DNA from: Flavobacteriales bacterium
GTDB lineage: Bacteria; Bacteroidota; Bacteroidia; UBA10329
Assembly: GCA_020635495.1 (NCBI GenBank)
Contig: JACJZQ010000001.1
Location: 278,053 to 342,052 of the forward strand
Length of the DNA stretch: 64,000 bases
Direction of reading: 5' to 3'
Part shown: positions 27,301 through 34,560 of the stretch, piece after piece
Layout: the number at the start of each line of letters is the position of its first letter
Position numbering within the stretch: the first letter of the stretch is position 1
Notes under the pieces: generated by a model
What the model was told of the DNA's origin: nothing
Database searches by the model: none
What the model saw: only the letters and a program-made list of their open reading frames with translations
Made by a program: the position numbers and the translations under genes

Positions 27301-30300
27301 GTAATTTTCCAAGATTCAAATAAGTGACCGAGTAGCTCCTGCTTATCAGCTTCTGGATTCAGAGTTGAAGGGTTCGCACCACTACAGAACAAAAACCTAT
27401 GCCCAAGTAAGTTATCCATTGAGGATTCATCTGGACCATTATACAAGGCAGGTTTTCCAACAGGAATGTTCAACAGGGTACTAATTTCAGCATACGCGTC
27501 ATCTAAGACATATTTAGGGTTGTATAAAGACTGTCTACTGCATTCGGACAGTATCCAGTTGTCCTCCAACCTGAACCACTCACCAGACTTTGCCAATACG
27601 TGAAATCCCTTCAGGTCGGAGTCTTTAAAAGCATCTGAGAAACAGACAAGTATGAGTTGGTGGCCATTATGCAGTTTGCCGTCTGAAATCACCTCTCTAA
27701 ACCTTGTTAATAGCTCATCTGTTATGCCGGACGAGGTTATTCTAAAGAGCTGGTTCACTTCATTTTGTGTCAAACAACCGCGAGAAACAAGTTCGGTTGA
27801 ATAATCAAGAATCTGTGGAATCAATTCACCATCATCAAGACCCAACAGTTTCGACCGTGATAAAGACACTTCATGATTATCATAATTGAAGGAGACAGAA
27901 TCACTTGCAGCGTCAATACTTGACAACTGGATACTGGAATCGGAAACATTCTCAATTACGATTTTCTCTCGAACTTGTTCAATGGTCACACTTGCAAGCT
28001 CCATTACCCTTCGGAGAAAGGAAAGCTTAGATTCACTTAGGTTCGAGTCTCTCCATTCTGAATCCAGCTTCACGGCTTGAATCCTCTGGAACAATTGCAG
28101 GACGGTTTGGCTACTAGACTTTTCTACAACCTGAATCGCTGATGATGTTTGTTGGTCATCTGATGTATCCAACTGTTGAATGATATAGTTGTAAAGTTGG
28201 TCTTGCGACAATCCAACCGATTCCTTCAAATCGGCTAATTCAGGGGGAAGTAACCTTAATTCACTATCGTGGTATCGTTCCACGTAAGTAACAACTGAAG
28301 AGTCCTCGGTATAGTAATTGCGCACGTCAGAAATGGATAGTTCGTATTGTCCCTCTAGAGTTTTAGCAACTACTATTTGATTCAATAGCTGGCCGTCAGC
28401 TATTTTCAAAAACGTGAGTACATCAATGGCATCTTCTAAACCAAGGGTGTAGGTTTGGCGGTCCGAGAGAAGTTCTGGTTCGTCAAAATCGAACGGTAGA
28501 AAATTGAAAGGTTCGATGAACGTGTAATCGGGGAGATATAGGTTAAGAGCAGATAGAATCGAGGTTTGAACACGGTTGTATTCGTCTCTTTGAAAATCAG
28601 TTAAGGACGAATCACAAAAAATACGTTTGGTTTTTATTATCGACCGATTAAAAACAATTAGTTGATGATTCGACAACAAAAGCCCTTCATCTTCTGCCCT
28701 GTCGCTAAGTATATAAAACTCGCGGATTTGGCTCAACGCCAAAGAGGCGCTTGAGGGTTCCATTTGAGCAAGGCCATCAATGATGGCGGGCCAGAACTGG
28801 TAGATTACGTTTTCATAGATTAATCGATCTTCAGACAACAAGTATTTGTCTAACTCACTGGAATTGTTCGCAAAACCAAGTTCAAATCGTTCAAGCCATT
28901 TGACGGGTGCCTTCCGAAGTATTTGTTTCAGCTTGACGCGATCCCCGTTTTTATTTGCAAACAGACTTAGTTCTCCAAGTTTCTCGATCAATTTATCCTT
29001 GACGACATGTTTTCTAAATACATCAAAAATTCTTATCCGCTCTTCGTTGGTTAACTCGTCAGTGTTTGCCTTACTGATAATTTCTATCAACTTGTCGTGG
29101 CCTCGCAGTTGACTGTCACTGCTCAGATATGGAGCGTATTTGTCAATGAACGAGAAATCATCAAAATCTAACACCGAAGTATTCAAACCAGACTTCTGTA
29201 GCTCAGGCTCTACTTGCTTCAGCTTGTTGAACAAGATGATGTACTTTTTGTCGGGGTCTTCTTGAAGTTCATTGTCACTTAAAAGGGCACCATCACCAAA
29301 CTCAAAAACCTTGAGGCCTTTAAGGTTTTCTTTAATGTTTTCATTATCGCGGATTACTGCAGCATCATAATAGTCAGATAGCTCTTTTAGTACTGAAGAA
29401 ACTCTTGCAGGGTCTTCCTCTAACCACTTGTTCACTTCATTGGAAATGTTTTGAGTCCGAAAAACCGTCAACACGTTCATGACCAAGGGGTCGAGTTTAA
29501 AATTTGCAGCATGCAAAATCATCGGAGACTCGAGGTTCCAGTAAAACCAGTTTATGGAATTTGCGCCCCAAGCTGCTGCTGGCAACTCAATGGCCGTTTT
29601 CTTTATCCTTGGTCGGCCATCTGAAAGGTTGAAATCTTCAGTTTTGAAATCAGAACGAACAGGAACAAGTTTCTTTAATACCCGAGTGATCTCATCAATA
29701 AAAGGCCGCTTAACCCAAAGCCGATCTTGATTCTGGCTCTCAGTTGATGTAAGCAATGCCGCATACAGATTGAGGAACTTTCCTTTTTCTCCATTATCAT
29801 ACAAGTTGAGCAACTCTTTTTCGAGCCTTACCGCAATTGAGTTCAACAACCTTTCGTTTATCCCATCCTCACCGACACTACCCTTATGTAAAAAGGTTCT
29901 GGAACTAGCCTTATAGAATGCGTTGGAGTGAAGTACGAAGTTGAAATTGTGAACCTCTTCGCTCAGTGGAAAATACAAGTAGAAGTTCGGTGCCCCCCTG
30001 AAGTAACTTTCAATTTGGTCATATGGCCTAAAGCCGAACAGGACTTCTATGTCGGACTCCTTTGACATTTGTTGAAGCTGATCAGCCGTCAAATCAGTTT
30101 TTTCTCGAACACCGAATCGGATATACAGATACTCTTCCAACTCTCCACTTTTGGTAATGTAAAAGAGCAAATACTCCAAATCAGGCTTTTCAATCGGCTT
30201 CTCTCGGTTAAGCTGAACGGTTTTGAGAGAATGTTTTGATTTCAGGTGGTCTTCCGCAGTCTCTTGAAGAATTGCCAAGGAAAATCGAACACCCTCACCA

Positions 30301-31184
30301 AGGTTTTTGTCAGCGAGATCATTCTCCTTTCCGGCTCCCAGCCTAATGAAAAACACTGACCCTTGTTTGTATAGATCTGGGCTTAGTACATCCTTGTACT
30401 TTTTAACCCACCTAACTAGTGCTTCATACTCTGATTTGGAGAATACAGGCTTTTCACTCTCAAGACCGGCAGAGAGAGCAACGCGATCATCCACAAAATC
30501 ATTTTCTGGTAACGCGGGGAAACAGGTTATAAGAATCTTAAATAACCAAGGATTCAGGTCCTTTATAGTGAATTTAGAGTTGCCATCGTTCTCTATTTCT
30601 AAACTGACCGGCTCAGGCAAACTGCCGTTTGCCAATTCCTCTATTTCACCATTGGTCCAACTAAACAAAATTGGCCCAGACGCATTGTCACTGAATAGCT
30701 CGTCCAGTCCATTATCTCTGCCAACCAACCTATGAGCCAGCTTAAAGCCAATTCCAAATTTTCCAATGTTTCTGGTATCTGAGGTCTTTGTTGATGAACC
30801 AACATTCAGTATCGAGCGAATGCTATCTGAATCAAACATTGCCCCGTTATTCGCAACAAGCACATAGTTGTGTCCATCTTCATCCTTGCCCCAAGCCATC
30901 GTAAAGTGATTGGCACCTGCGTCAACAGCATTCTGTAGAAATTCGTAAACAGCTTGGCCATCTTTGGCCATATCCAAAAAACTTTGAAGAAAGTTGCGCA
31001 TCCCGTCATCAGCAGACCCAATTCCTTCTTTGTCACCATGATAAATGTTGAACCATCCCCATGTTCGGGATTCGCTTTTTTGGTCGTGAAAGCTTCCAAT
31101 GAAGTGCTCATCATTGAGATTTTGATCAACAGGTCTAATGCTTTTATACAGCGACCGATAGTTCCTTATATTCTTGATTTTCAT
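24342..31184 (-). CDS. Giant Hsp90/sacsin-type ATPase fused to Dna2/Upf1-type helicase
   Basis: 2280 residues in one intact frame. N terminus: a GHKL ATPase with N box EFLQNAVDAG (81-90), ANNGAMF (111-117) and GKFGIGF (141-147), as in sacsin and Hsp90. About 1600 middle residues have no domain I recognise. C terminus: SF1 helicase with FIYGPPGTGKTTR (Walker A, about 1815), DLVIFDESSM (Walker B), VAGDPKQIPP, DTVHGFQGDECDIV and AMSRARDYLWI, most like the DNA2/NAM7/Upf1 group. The gene lies directly upstream of hsdM with zero gap, so it is the first gene of the type I operon. A sensor-motor role tuning restriction, or a separate defence effector, is inferred. I cannot match it to a named defence system. 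Confidence 0.88.
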   Translation of the reverse strand: MKIKNIRNYRSLYKSIRPVDQNLNDEHFIGSFHDQKSESRTWGWFNIYHGDKEGIGSADDGMRNFLQSFLDMAKDGQAVYEFLQNAVDAGANHFTMAWGKDEDGHNYVLVANNGAMFDSDSIRSILNVGSSTKTSDTRNIGKFGIGFKLAHRLVGRDNGLDELFSDNASGPILFSWTNGEIEELANGSLPEPVSLEIENDGNSKFTIKDLNPWLFKILITCFPALPENDFVDDRVALSAGLESEKPVFSKSEYEALVRWVKKYKDVLSPDLYKQGSVFFIRLGAGKENDLADKNLGEGVRFSLAILQETAEDHLKSKHSLKTVQLNREKPIEKPDLEYLLFYITKSGELEEYLYIRFGVREKTDLTADQLQQMSKESDIEVLFGFRPYDQIESYFRGAPNFYLYFPLSEEVHNFNFVLHSNAFYKASSRTFLHKGSVGEDGINERLLNSIAVRLEKELLNLYDNGEKGKFLNLYAALLTSTESQNQDRLWVKRPFIDEITRVLKKLVPVRSDFKTEDFNLSDGRPRIKKTAIELPAAAWGANSINWFYWNLESPMILHAANFKLDPLVMNVLTVFRTQNISNEVNKWLEEDPARVSSVLKELSDYYDAAVIRDNENIKENLKGLKVFEFGDGALLSDNELQEDPDKKYIILFNKLKQVEPELQKSGLNTSVLDFDDFSFIDKYAPYLSSDSQLRGHDKLIEIISKANTDELTNEERIRIFDVFRKHVVKDKLIEKLGELSLFANKNGDRVKLKQILRKAPVKWLERFELGFANNSSELDKYLLSEDRLIYENVIYQFWPAIIDGLAQMEPSSASLALSQIREFYILSDRAEDEGLLLSNHQLIVFNRSIIKTKRIFCDSSLTDFQRDEYNRVQTSILSALNLYLPDYTFIEPFNFLPFDFDEPELLSDRQTYTLGLEDAIDVLTFLKIADGQLLNQIVVAKTLEGQYELSISDVRNYYTEDSSVVTYVERYHDSELRLLPPELADLKESVGLSQDQLYNYIIQQLDTSDDQQTSSAIQVVEKSSSQTVLQLFQRIQAVKLDSEWRDSNLSESKLSFLRRVMELASVTIEQVREKIVIENVSDSSIQLSSIDAASDSVSFNYDNHEVSLSRSKLLGLDDGELIPQILDYSTELVSRGCLTQNEVNQLFRITSSGITDELLTRFREVISDGKLHNGHQLILVCFSDAFKDSDLKGFHVLAKSGEWFRLEDNWILSECSRQSLYNPKYVLDDAYAEISTLLNIPVGKPALYNGPDESSMDNLLGHRFLFCSGANPSTLNPEADKQELLGHLFESWKITSKSIRQLLPDERWKDVLGFNPLLTVLDGYALEEEQLDAPIADWLKNQTEKRFIGALGISTAGSPIYNLREWLANSDEGAAKNFELGNISSTLLRNTLVGFAEQFTNESGERFHWKYDSPQDKLISGMLSILLESDEEYDVRVPVWAGNGIVSIGSETNGLPFRLNESDQEIFGLTCNEESWDTLINMIDVVVSNPEYQSFVDSVFPVAQIDYEISNWRNADEHNEPFYKTWSDEHDIRLFRLSQLEYNAYCVDDEDRKLIGSVSHGQVEVFKEDDITEVYYRSNQTLEQLLELLKERGESVLSNSLQDLINSRNDLLTTFYNTIMTQQPDGFQDEDSRKLMEAIQEKSVDEKRKEIVAGIKEQERYSYDWFVGYLEYLMTFEELSDTTAQRSISFQKIEDYVYEGRVSEKYFVLKAANSLIPVNIEAYTDFRLSLTFRNGKKEAIEVEGVSKKGQDLLTYCPSGVKKDLRALFSDAVNVRISFSPSLNLVERLYKSFTNEDIITPYDSIQDILPAIHFIYGPPGTGKTTRLTNLLSEKQSANPLHKSLVLVPTNKAGDVIAKKLIDSNPNIDVVRIGTATDPEIESKDPEIYQAYLDHQRLDAANVVISTVHRVPYYQISDEHGVHYNLFDKSRIDWDLVIFDESSMISLPHITFALLALNPKGDFIVAGDPKQIPPVVDTSDKNLEELEVDDENIYKMLKIDSFDRDEQEEIRRECDTIENLSTQYRSVEEIGTLFGAFSYLGLLKNGRDLKKHPRTQLPEGFHKSLYSPVSMIDIPVDLEYSIHEPKKLLYSPYHVYAGILTSEMIKKLDTLSSDDQHYTIGVVSPYKAQAMLVGKLVVSSGISKNISVYCDTVHGFQGDECDIVIFVINPNQTYYTGHKNALLTKEYIYNVAMSRARDYLWILCPYKTIKKNPHVNEIQDILGSDLERVDHTSMEKSLFGQPDFILNNSYLTGHDNINVFGQVDMKYFIKAGNTAIDIQLRS

Positions 31185-31202
31185 ATGCTGGACTTAGAAC
31201 CT

Positions 31203-31234
31203 CCAACGTAGTAAACGTGGCATGAATTGGCAAT
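31203..31234 (-). promoter_or_regulatory. Candidate promoter of the giant gene and hsd operon
   Basis: On the minus strand ATTG, a 20-nt spacer and TACGTTGG match the Bacteroidota consensus TTTG-N19-21-TAnnTTTG with one mismatch in each box. The predicted start lies about 13 nt before the ATG at 31184. It also falls just before the end of the deiminase gene's downstream gap, so the giant gene need not depend on the deiminase promoter. Confidence 0.4.
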
Positions 31235-31239
31235 ACGCG

Positions 31240-32130
31240 TTACACACAAATTTGCCATGTACAGCAATTGATAATTCCGCCCCACTCTGAAAGCTCATCA
31301 GCATAAACACCATGAACAGGTCTGTTGTAGAACTGCTCCAGTTTCAATTTCACGTTTTCGTTGGTTTCATCTTTATCTTCGAAAAAGGGAACTAAAATCA
31401 TGTTTCCTAGTTCCAAGAAGTTGAGATAGATACCCCAGGCGCTGTTCGGTCTTTTTTCGTCTTCCTCATGAGATAAGCAGGGTAAATATTCAATTCGAAA
31501 TCCTACATCTTTAAGTGTATTCTCAAAGTGGCGAATCCAACGTTCGTACATTTCAAGTTGTGCTATTGAGTCCCCATGTTTCAGTAATTGAAACATATCT
31601 GTGGGGTCATTAACAAGTACCGTTTCATCGTCTATAAACCTTACAGTACCATCTGCATGGCCGGTTATGTCGAACGGGTCTGCAGGAACGACAACAAGTC
31701 GCTTCAGTTCAAGCTTTTTTTGAATCGTTTCCAGTATCACTGGTTTACCGTTGCGCCATTCAGATGAATTCTCTGAAATGACACGATCTGTGACGATTGC
31801 TGTATCGCCACGCATCACAATTCCTCCGCCATCCAAAACAACTTCACAAGTTTCAAATGGGATTCTTTCCTTATCCAATGCTTCAGATAGATTATCTGGA
31901 ATTGTCTTCTCATACGTTTTCTCACCAATCAAATATGAGGGGGCATATTTGAACAGCACGTGTTTACCCTTAGCACCTTTCACGGGCATGTAATCTCTGC
32001 ACCAGACATTCGAAATAGGCAATACATTCAAACGGTCTCCGAGAATATTTTGGAGCTGACTGAAAACGGGTTTTCCAAATGAACTGGAAACCAAGCCCTG
32101 AGAAACAAAAACTTTCTGCTTACGCATCAA
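31240..32130 (-). CDS. Agmatine/peptidyl-arginine deiminase-family protein
   Basis: 296 residues, shorter than agmatine deiminases (about 340-370). Family motifs are present in order: WCRDYMP (43-49), DGGG (100-103), GHADGTVRF (157-165) and a C-terminal GGIINCCTW (284-292) in which C289 or C290 would be the nucleophile, with H158 and D160 completing the guanidine-handling site. These enzymes hydrolyse a guanidino group to a ureido group and ammonia. Substrate is unknown: free agmatine, or protein arginine. It overlaps the upstream DUF6508-like gene by 11 bp. A metabolic deiminase inside a defence island is unusual. Confidence 0.85.
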   Translation of the reverse strand: MMRKQKVFVSQGLVSSSFGKPVFSQLQNILGDRLNVLPISNVWCRDYMPVKGAKGKHVLFKYAPSYLIGEKTYEKTIPDNLSEALDKERIPFETCEVVLDGGGIVMRGDTAIVTDRVISENSSEWRNGKPVILETIQKKLELKRLVVVPADPFDITGHADGTVRFIDDETVLVNDPTDMFQLLKHGDSIAQLEMYERWIRHFENTLKDVGFRIEYLPCLSHEEDEKRPNSAWGIYLNFLELGNMILVPFFEDKDETNENVKLKLEQFYNRPVHGVYADELSEWGGIINCCTWQICV

Positions 32131-32560
32131 CCACCTTCTTTTCCAGTTCCAGAATCAATTTACCTACTGTTCCATCCTCAATAGCTGCACCCCAAGCTCC
32201 TTCACAGAACCTGTCATTTCGAGCCAAAGCCGTAAGCAGTCCGATCAAAACATGTTTTGGCTGTCCGTCAAGCTTTGACAGGTCATTGGATTCAAGCAGT
32301 TTTCGGCCTTCATCCCAACTGGACCAATCGAAAGGAACGATCAGTTCAAGTTGATAGAGCAGACGCATGATCTTCCTTGCTACATCGCTCATGGAATAGT
32401 AGGGGGCCGTGTGAACTCCTGGTTCAAGTCGCCTACCACTTACCCATTGTCCGGAATTTTCTCCCATCGACAATTTCCCAAATTCAAAGAGTTCATCAAG
32501 TGCTGTTCTATCAACTTTAGAGAGGGCATTTTCAGCAAGGTTCTTCAGTGAATCTTTCAT
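32120..32560 (-). CDS. DUF6508-like protein coupled to the deiminase
   Basis: 146 residues. The centre and C terminus (VPFDWSSWDEGRKLL near 76-90, then HVLIGLLTALARNDRFCEGA near 105-124) resemble the DUF6508 pattern of a short helical domain with an NDRF-(C/V)EG motif. The N-terminal 50 residues are probably helical. No catalytic residues can be named. The 11-bp overlap with the deiminase start suggests obligate co-expression. The DUF number is from memory and should be treated as moderate. Confidence 0.68.
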   Translation of the reverse strand: MKDSLKNLAENALSKVDRTALDELFEFGKLSMGENSGQWVSGRRLEPGVHTAPYYSMSDVARKIMRLLYQLELIVPFDWSSWDEGRKLLESNDLSKLDGQPKHVLIGLLTALARNDRFCEGAWGAAIEDGTVGKLILELEKKVVDA

Positions 32561-32571
32561 TTTTCTGTTTT

Positions 32572-32973
32572 TCAGTGCTTTGGTAAAATCAGGTCAAGTT
32601 CAAATAGGTTCAGGTCAATTTGCATGGGTTCATCGTCCGCATTCTGAACCATCGGATTGTACATTCTTAATCTGTATTTGGACAAACTCAGCGGGTGACC
32701 GATGAGTGCTTCCAGATCAATTTCCTCTGGACTTCTCATCCTATCAGTCTCTATCAGAAAGACAATGTAGTTAAGTACTTCATCAATGTCTTTGCCATCC
32801 TCTGTAAAGAGTTGACCTAGTTGATCAGAAGTACAAAAGACATGTTTCACGGATGAGATTCCATTTTTGGTTTCCAGTCTTACGAGAAGAGTCAATACTT
32901 CCGATTCTTGGTCCATTGCGATGCTCTCTACGTGCATCTTGTCTATGAATTGATATTGAGGTTGATATTTCAT
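32572..32973 (-). CDS. Uncharacterised protein, first gene of deiminase cassette
   Basis: I take the ATG at 32973 (MKYQPQYQF...), giving 133 residues; an ATG at 33009 would add 12 residues (MLYLLVNQNSAQ) and run toward the inverted repeats upstream. The protein has alternating strands (EVLTLLVRLETKN, HVFCTSDQLGQLF) and an acidic C terminus. No known family recognised. It precedes the DUF6508-like gene by 11 bp and is divergent from the 33141 gene. Confidence 0.62.
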   Translation of the reverse strand: MKYQPQYQFIDKMHVESIAMDQESEVLTLLVRLETKNGISSVKHVFCTSDQLGQLFTEDGKDIDEVLNYIVFLIETDRMRSPEEIDLEALIGHPLSLSKYRLRMYNPMVQNADDEPMQIDLNLFELDLILPKH

Positions 32974-33011
32974 CTGTGCTGAGTTTTGGTTCACCAGCAA
33001 GTACAGCATTG

Positions 33012-33051
33012 AGTCCGTAATCTATTTACGGAGTCTCACACACGTATGTGA
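33012..33051. promoter_or_regulatory. Two inverted repeats in a divergent intergenic region
   Basis: TCCGTAA-tctat-TTACGGA (33014-33032) is a perfect 7-bp repeat, and TCACA-CACGTA-TGTGA (33036-33051) a second 5-bp one, side by side between the genes starting at 32973 (minus) and 33141 (plus). They could be operators for the MerR-like or another island regulator. No exact TAnnTTTG promoter box was found here. Confidence 0.35.
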
Positions 33052-33140
33052 TGCGAGCGCGCGTCTTTGATTAGTAGGGGGTGTCGCTTTTTGAAAACCA
33101 CCTTCTCGAAACATCAAAAACTAATGCAAATCAAAATCAC

Positions 33141-33461
33141 ATGAAAGACAGGTCGCTAAATCGAAATCAACTTGCCAAACAACTACTGGAACATGATTCT
33201 CCAAGACAAATCATTGAACAACTATTAGAAGAGCTCGATCGGGTACGTTCAGAATTGGGTCAGATGAAGTCCTATCCTCCAGCAATGCCGATCTCAGACC
33301 CGAGGCAAAAGCAAATTATTCTCAATGCGGCCATTAAAAAAGCCGCTTTCCAGATGCACAGGGCATTCAACACCTGCCAAGTTCCTAATGCCATCTTAAC
33401 CACGGTCAATTTTCCAGACGGTGACTATCGGCTGACTTTCCAAAAAATGAATGAAGATTAA
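33141..33461 (+). CDS. Small uncharacterised helical protein
   Basis: 106 residues from the ATG at 33141; a GTG at 33081 would add 20 residues but begins in a region without coding character. The N-terminal half is helical (RQIIEQLLEELDRVRSELGQ), and the C-terminal half ends in LTTVNFPDGDYRLTFQKMNE. No known family recognised. It overlaps the next gene's first possible ATG by 11 bp. In position it resembles the small accessory genes found near recombinases in Bacteroidota mobile elements. Confidence 0.55.
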   Translation: MKDRSLNRNQLAKQLLEHDSPRQIIEQLLEELDRVRSELGQMKSYPPAMPISDPRQKQIILNAAIKKAAFQMHRAFNTCQVPNAILTTVNFPDGDYRLTFQKMNED

Positions 33462-33885
33462 ACACAGAGCTATAACTGCAAATCCACCTACCATGAAAAA
33501 GACGAACACAACAAACTCAAACCAAATCAACAAAAAGAAGAAAGCAATGCGCACCTACCATGTATATGTCATCAGACTTAAAGACAGCGTTATGTCCCAT
33601 AAGAAATTCCAAAAGGCAAACCCAAAATATCAAGAGGGAAAACCGTGCTATTATGTCGGATGCACAGGAAAGACTCCTGAGATTCGGGCAGAGGAACACC
33701 GAACAGGAGCGAGAAACAAGCGCGGACGACTATACAGTCCGATAGCTAAGGAATACTTTGATGGTTTACGACCGAGCAAATACAAGAAATATCGCCCCAT
33801 GAAAACCATGAAGCAAGCCGAAGCAAAGGAAAAGTGGTTGGCCGAAAAACTGAGACAACAAGGTTACGGGGTTTGGTCACATTGA
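33451..33885 (+). CDS. GIY-YIG-like nuclease family protein
   Basis: 144 residues from 33451; in-frame ATGs at 33493 and 33547 are also possible, and the last would begin right at the conserved domain. The GIY-YIG-type signature is YHVYVI (about 35-40) followed by CYYVGCTGKTPEIRAEEH (about 66-83), giving the paired YxI...YVG motifs and the R and H/E residues of the family. Lysine and arginine are frequent, in keeping with DNA binding. Small GIY-YIG domains act as nicking or repair nucleases; the target is unknown. Confidence 0.75.
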   Translation: MKIKHRAITANPPTMKKTNTTNSNQINKKKKAMRTYHVYVIRLKDSVMSHKKFQKANPKYQEGKPCYYVGCTGKTPEIRAEEHRTGARNKRGRLYSPIAKEYFDGLRPSKYKKYRPMKTMKQAEAKEKWLAEKLRQQGYGVWSH

Positions 33886-33909
33886 GCAAAAGATCTCAGC
33901 CAGTCCAAT

Positions 33910-34041
33910 ATGGGTGAGAAAACCGAAATCCGTATTAATCCGGATAACTATCCATCTTCATTCGGATATATTCGCATTAATGCGGATAAATTCAGTTTAC
34001 AACTGCGTTTCGAGAATGAAAATACGATAGCCAAAATTTAA
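33910..34041 (+). CDS. Possible 43-residue small gene
   Basis: ATG at 33910 opens a 43-codon frame ending at TAA 34039-34041. It contains an internal peptide repeat, IRINPDN and IRINADK, 14 codons apart, and ends in QLRFENENTIAKI. It lies 25 bp after the GIY-YIG gene on the same strand. The underlying DNA repeats (33931-33946 and 33973-33988) could equally be non-coding binding sites. Low certainty. Confidence 0.3.
   Translation: MGEKTEIRINPDNYPSSFGYIRINADKFSLQLRFENENTIAKI
33931..33988. repeat. Pair of direct repeats, 42 bp apart
   Basis: CGTATTAATCCGGATA (33931-33946) and CGCATTAATGCGGATA (33973-33988) match at 14 of 16 positions, and a third partial CGGATA lies between them at 33963. The exact 42-bp period keeps reading frame in the small gene above, so a coding origin is possible. 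A recombinase or regulator binding array is the alternative. Confidence 0.4.
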
Positions 34042-34288
34042 AAGTTGGCGAAGATCCAGCCTAAAAAGCCAAAGTTGAATTTAGGCTACCGGTTCTACGA
34101 ACTAAATAGGATAGATCAGATTAGCTGGTCATCAGGCAAGTGAAGGTCGAAACTGCCGTTGTCATAGACCAGAACACTATCAAAACGTTTGTTTTAGTAA
34201 GAAGAGGACGGCCGTTTGGGGGTCTTTTGAAAATACGCCTGCAAATAGAAGTTGAGTGCCCGATGGATAAACCAGGACTGAAATATTC
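34042..34288. other. Non-coding stretch with no gene recognised
   Basis: About 250 bp with no supported gene. One weak inverted repeat (AGTGCCC and GGGCACT, 33 bases apart) lies just past the stop of the zinc protein on the minus strand. Nothing else was seen. Confidence 0.3.
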
Positions 34289-34507
34289 TCAGAGGGCACT
34301 TAGTGCAATCAATATTTCATTGGCTTCTCTTTCGGCATGGACCAACTTCTCAGCTTTCTTTTTACGAACCGCAGCCAGCTCGTTATTGTGTCTGGCCTTG
34401 CACTTCTCAGTGCAATACTGTCTGTTCTTCCGACCATGGAATTCTATACCACATGAATCGCAGGTGTGTCGGTACGTGCCCATATGTGAATCCCAGTCGA
34501 TACGCAT
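34289..34507 (-). CDS. Small zinc-finger protein
   Basis: 72 residues. A treble-clef-like or zinc-ribbon motif is clear: CDSCG (about 16-20) and YCTEKCKARHN (about 31-41), so four cysteines can bind one zinc. The rest is a charged helix. Such proteins in Bacteroidota elements resemble DUF2116/CGNR-type zinc proteins, but the family is not certain. It has an excellent promoter of its own (34525-34557) and is divergent from the MerR-like gene, which may point to mutual regulation. Confidence 0.75.
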   Translation of the reverse strand: MRIDWDSHMGTYRHTCDSCGIEFHGRKNRQYCTEKCKARHNNELAAVRKKKAEKLVHAEREANEILIALSAL

Positions 34508-34524
34508 TTTGTTTTTCTCTATTG

Positions 34525-34557
34525 CAAATATATATTACTTTTGGGTAATAACACAAA
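34525..34557 (-). promoter_or_regulatory. Bacteroidota-type promoter of the zinc protein
   Basis: Reading the minus strand: TTTG (34554-34557), 21-nt spacer, TATATTTG (34525-34532), an exact match to TTTG-N-TAnnTTTG. The predicted start is about 12 nt before the ATG at 34507. It overlaps the plus-strand -7 box of the neighbouring gene. Confidence 0.65.
34536..34543 (+). promoter_or_regulatory. -7 box of the MerR-like gene promoter
   Basis: TACTTTTG exactly matches TAnnTTTG, with the predicted start about 11 nt before the ATG at 34561. A TTTG at 34508-34511 lies 24 nt upstream, slightly farther than usual. The box sits inside the spacer of the opposite promoter, so the two promoters should exclude each other. 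Confidence 0.45.
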
Positions 34558-34560
34558 TGC

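Noticed and set aside
33886..34288. Possible transfer or replication origin
   Set aside because: Only two direct repeats and a weak inverted repeat; no relaxase or replication gene nearby to support it.
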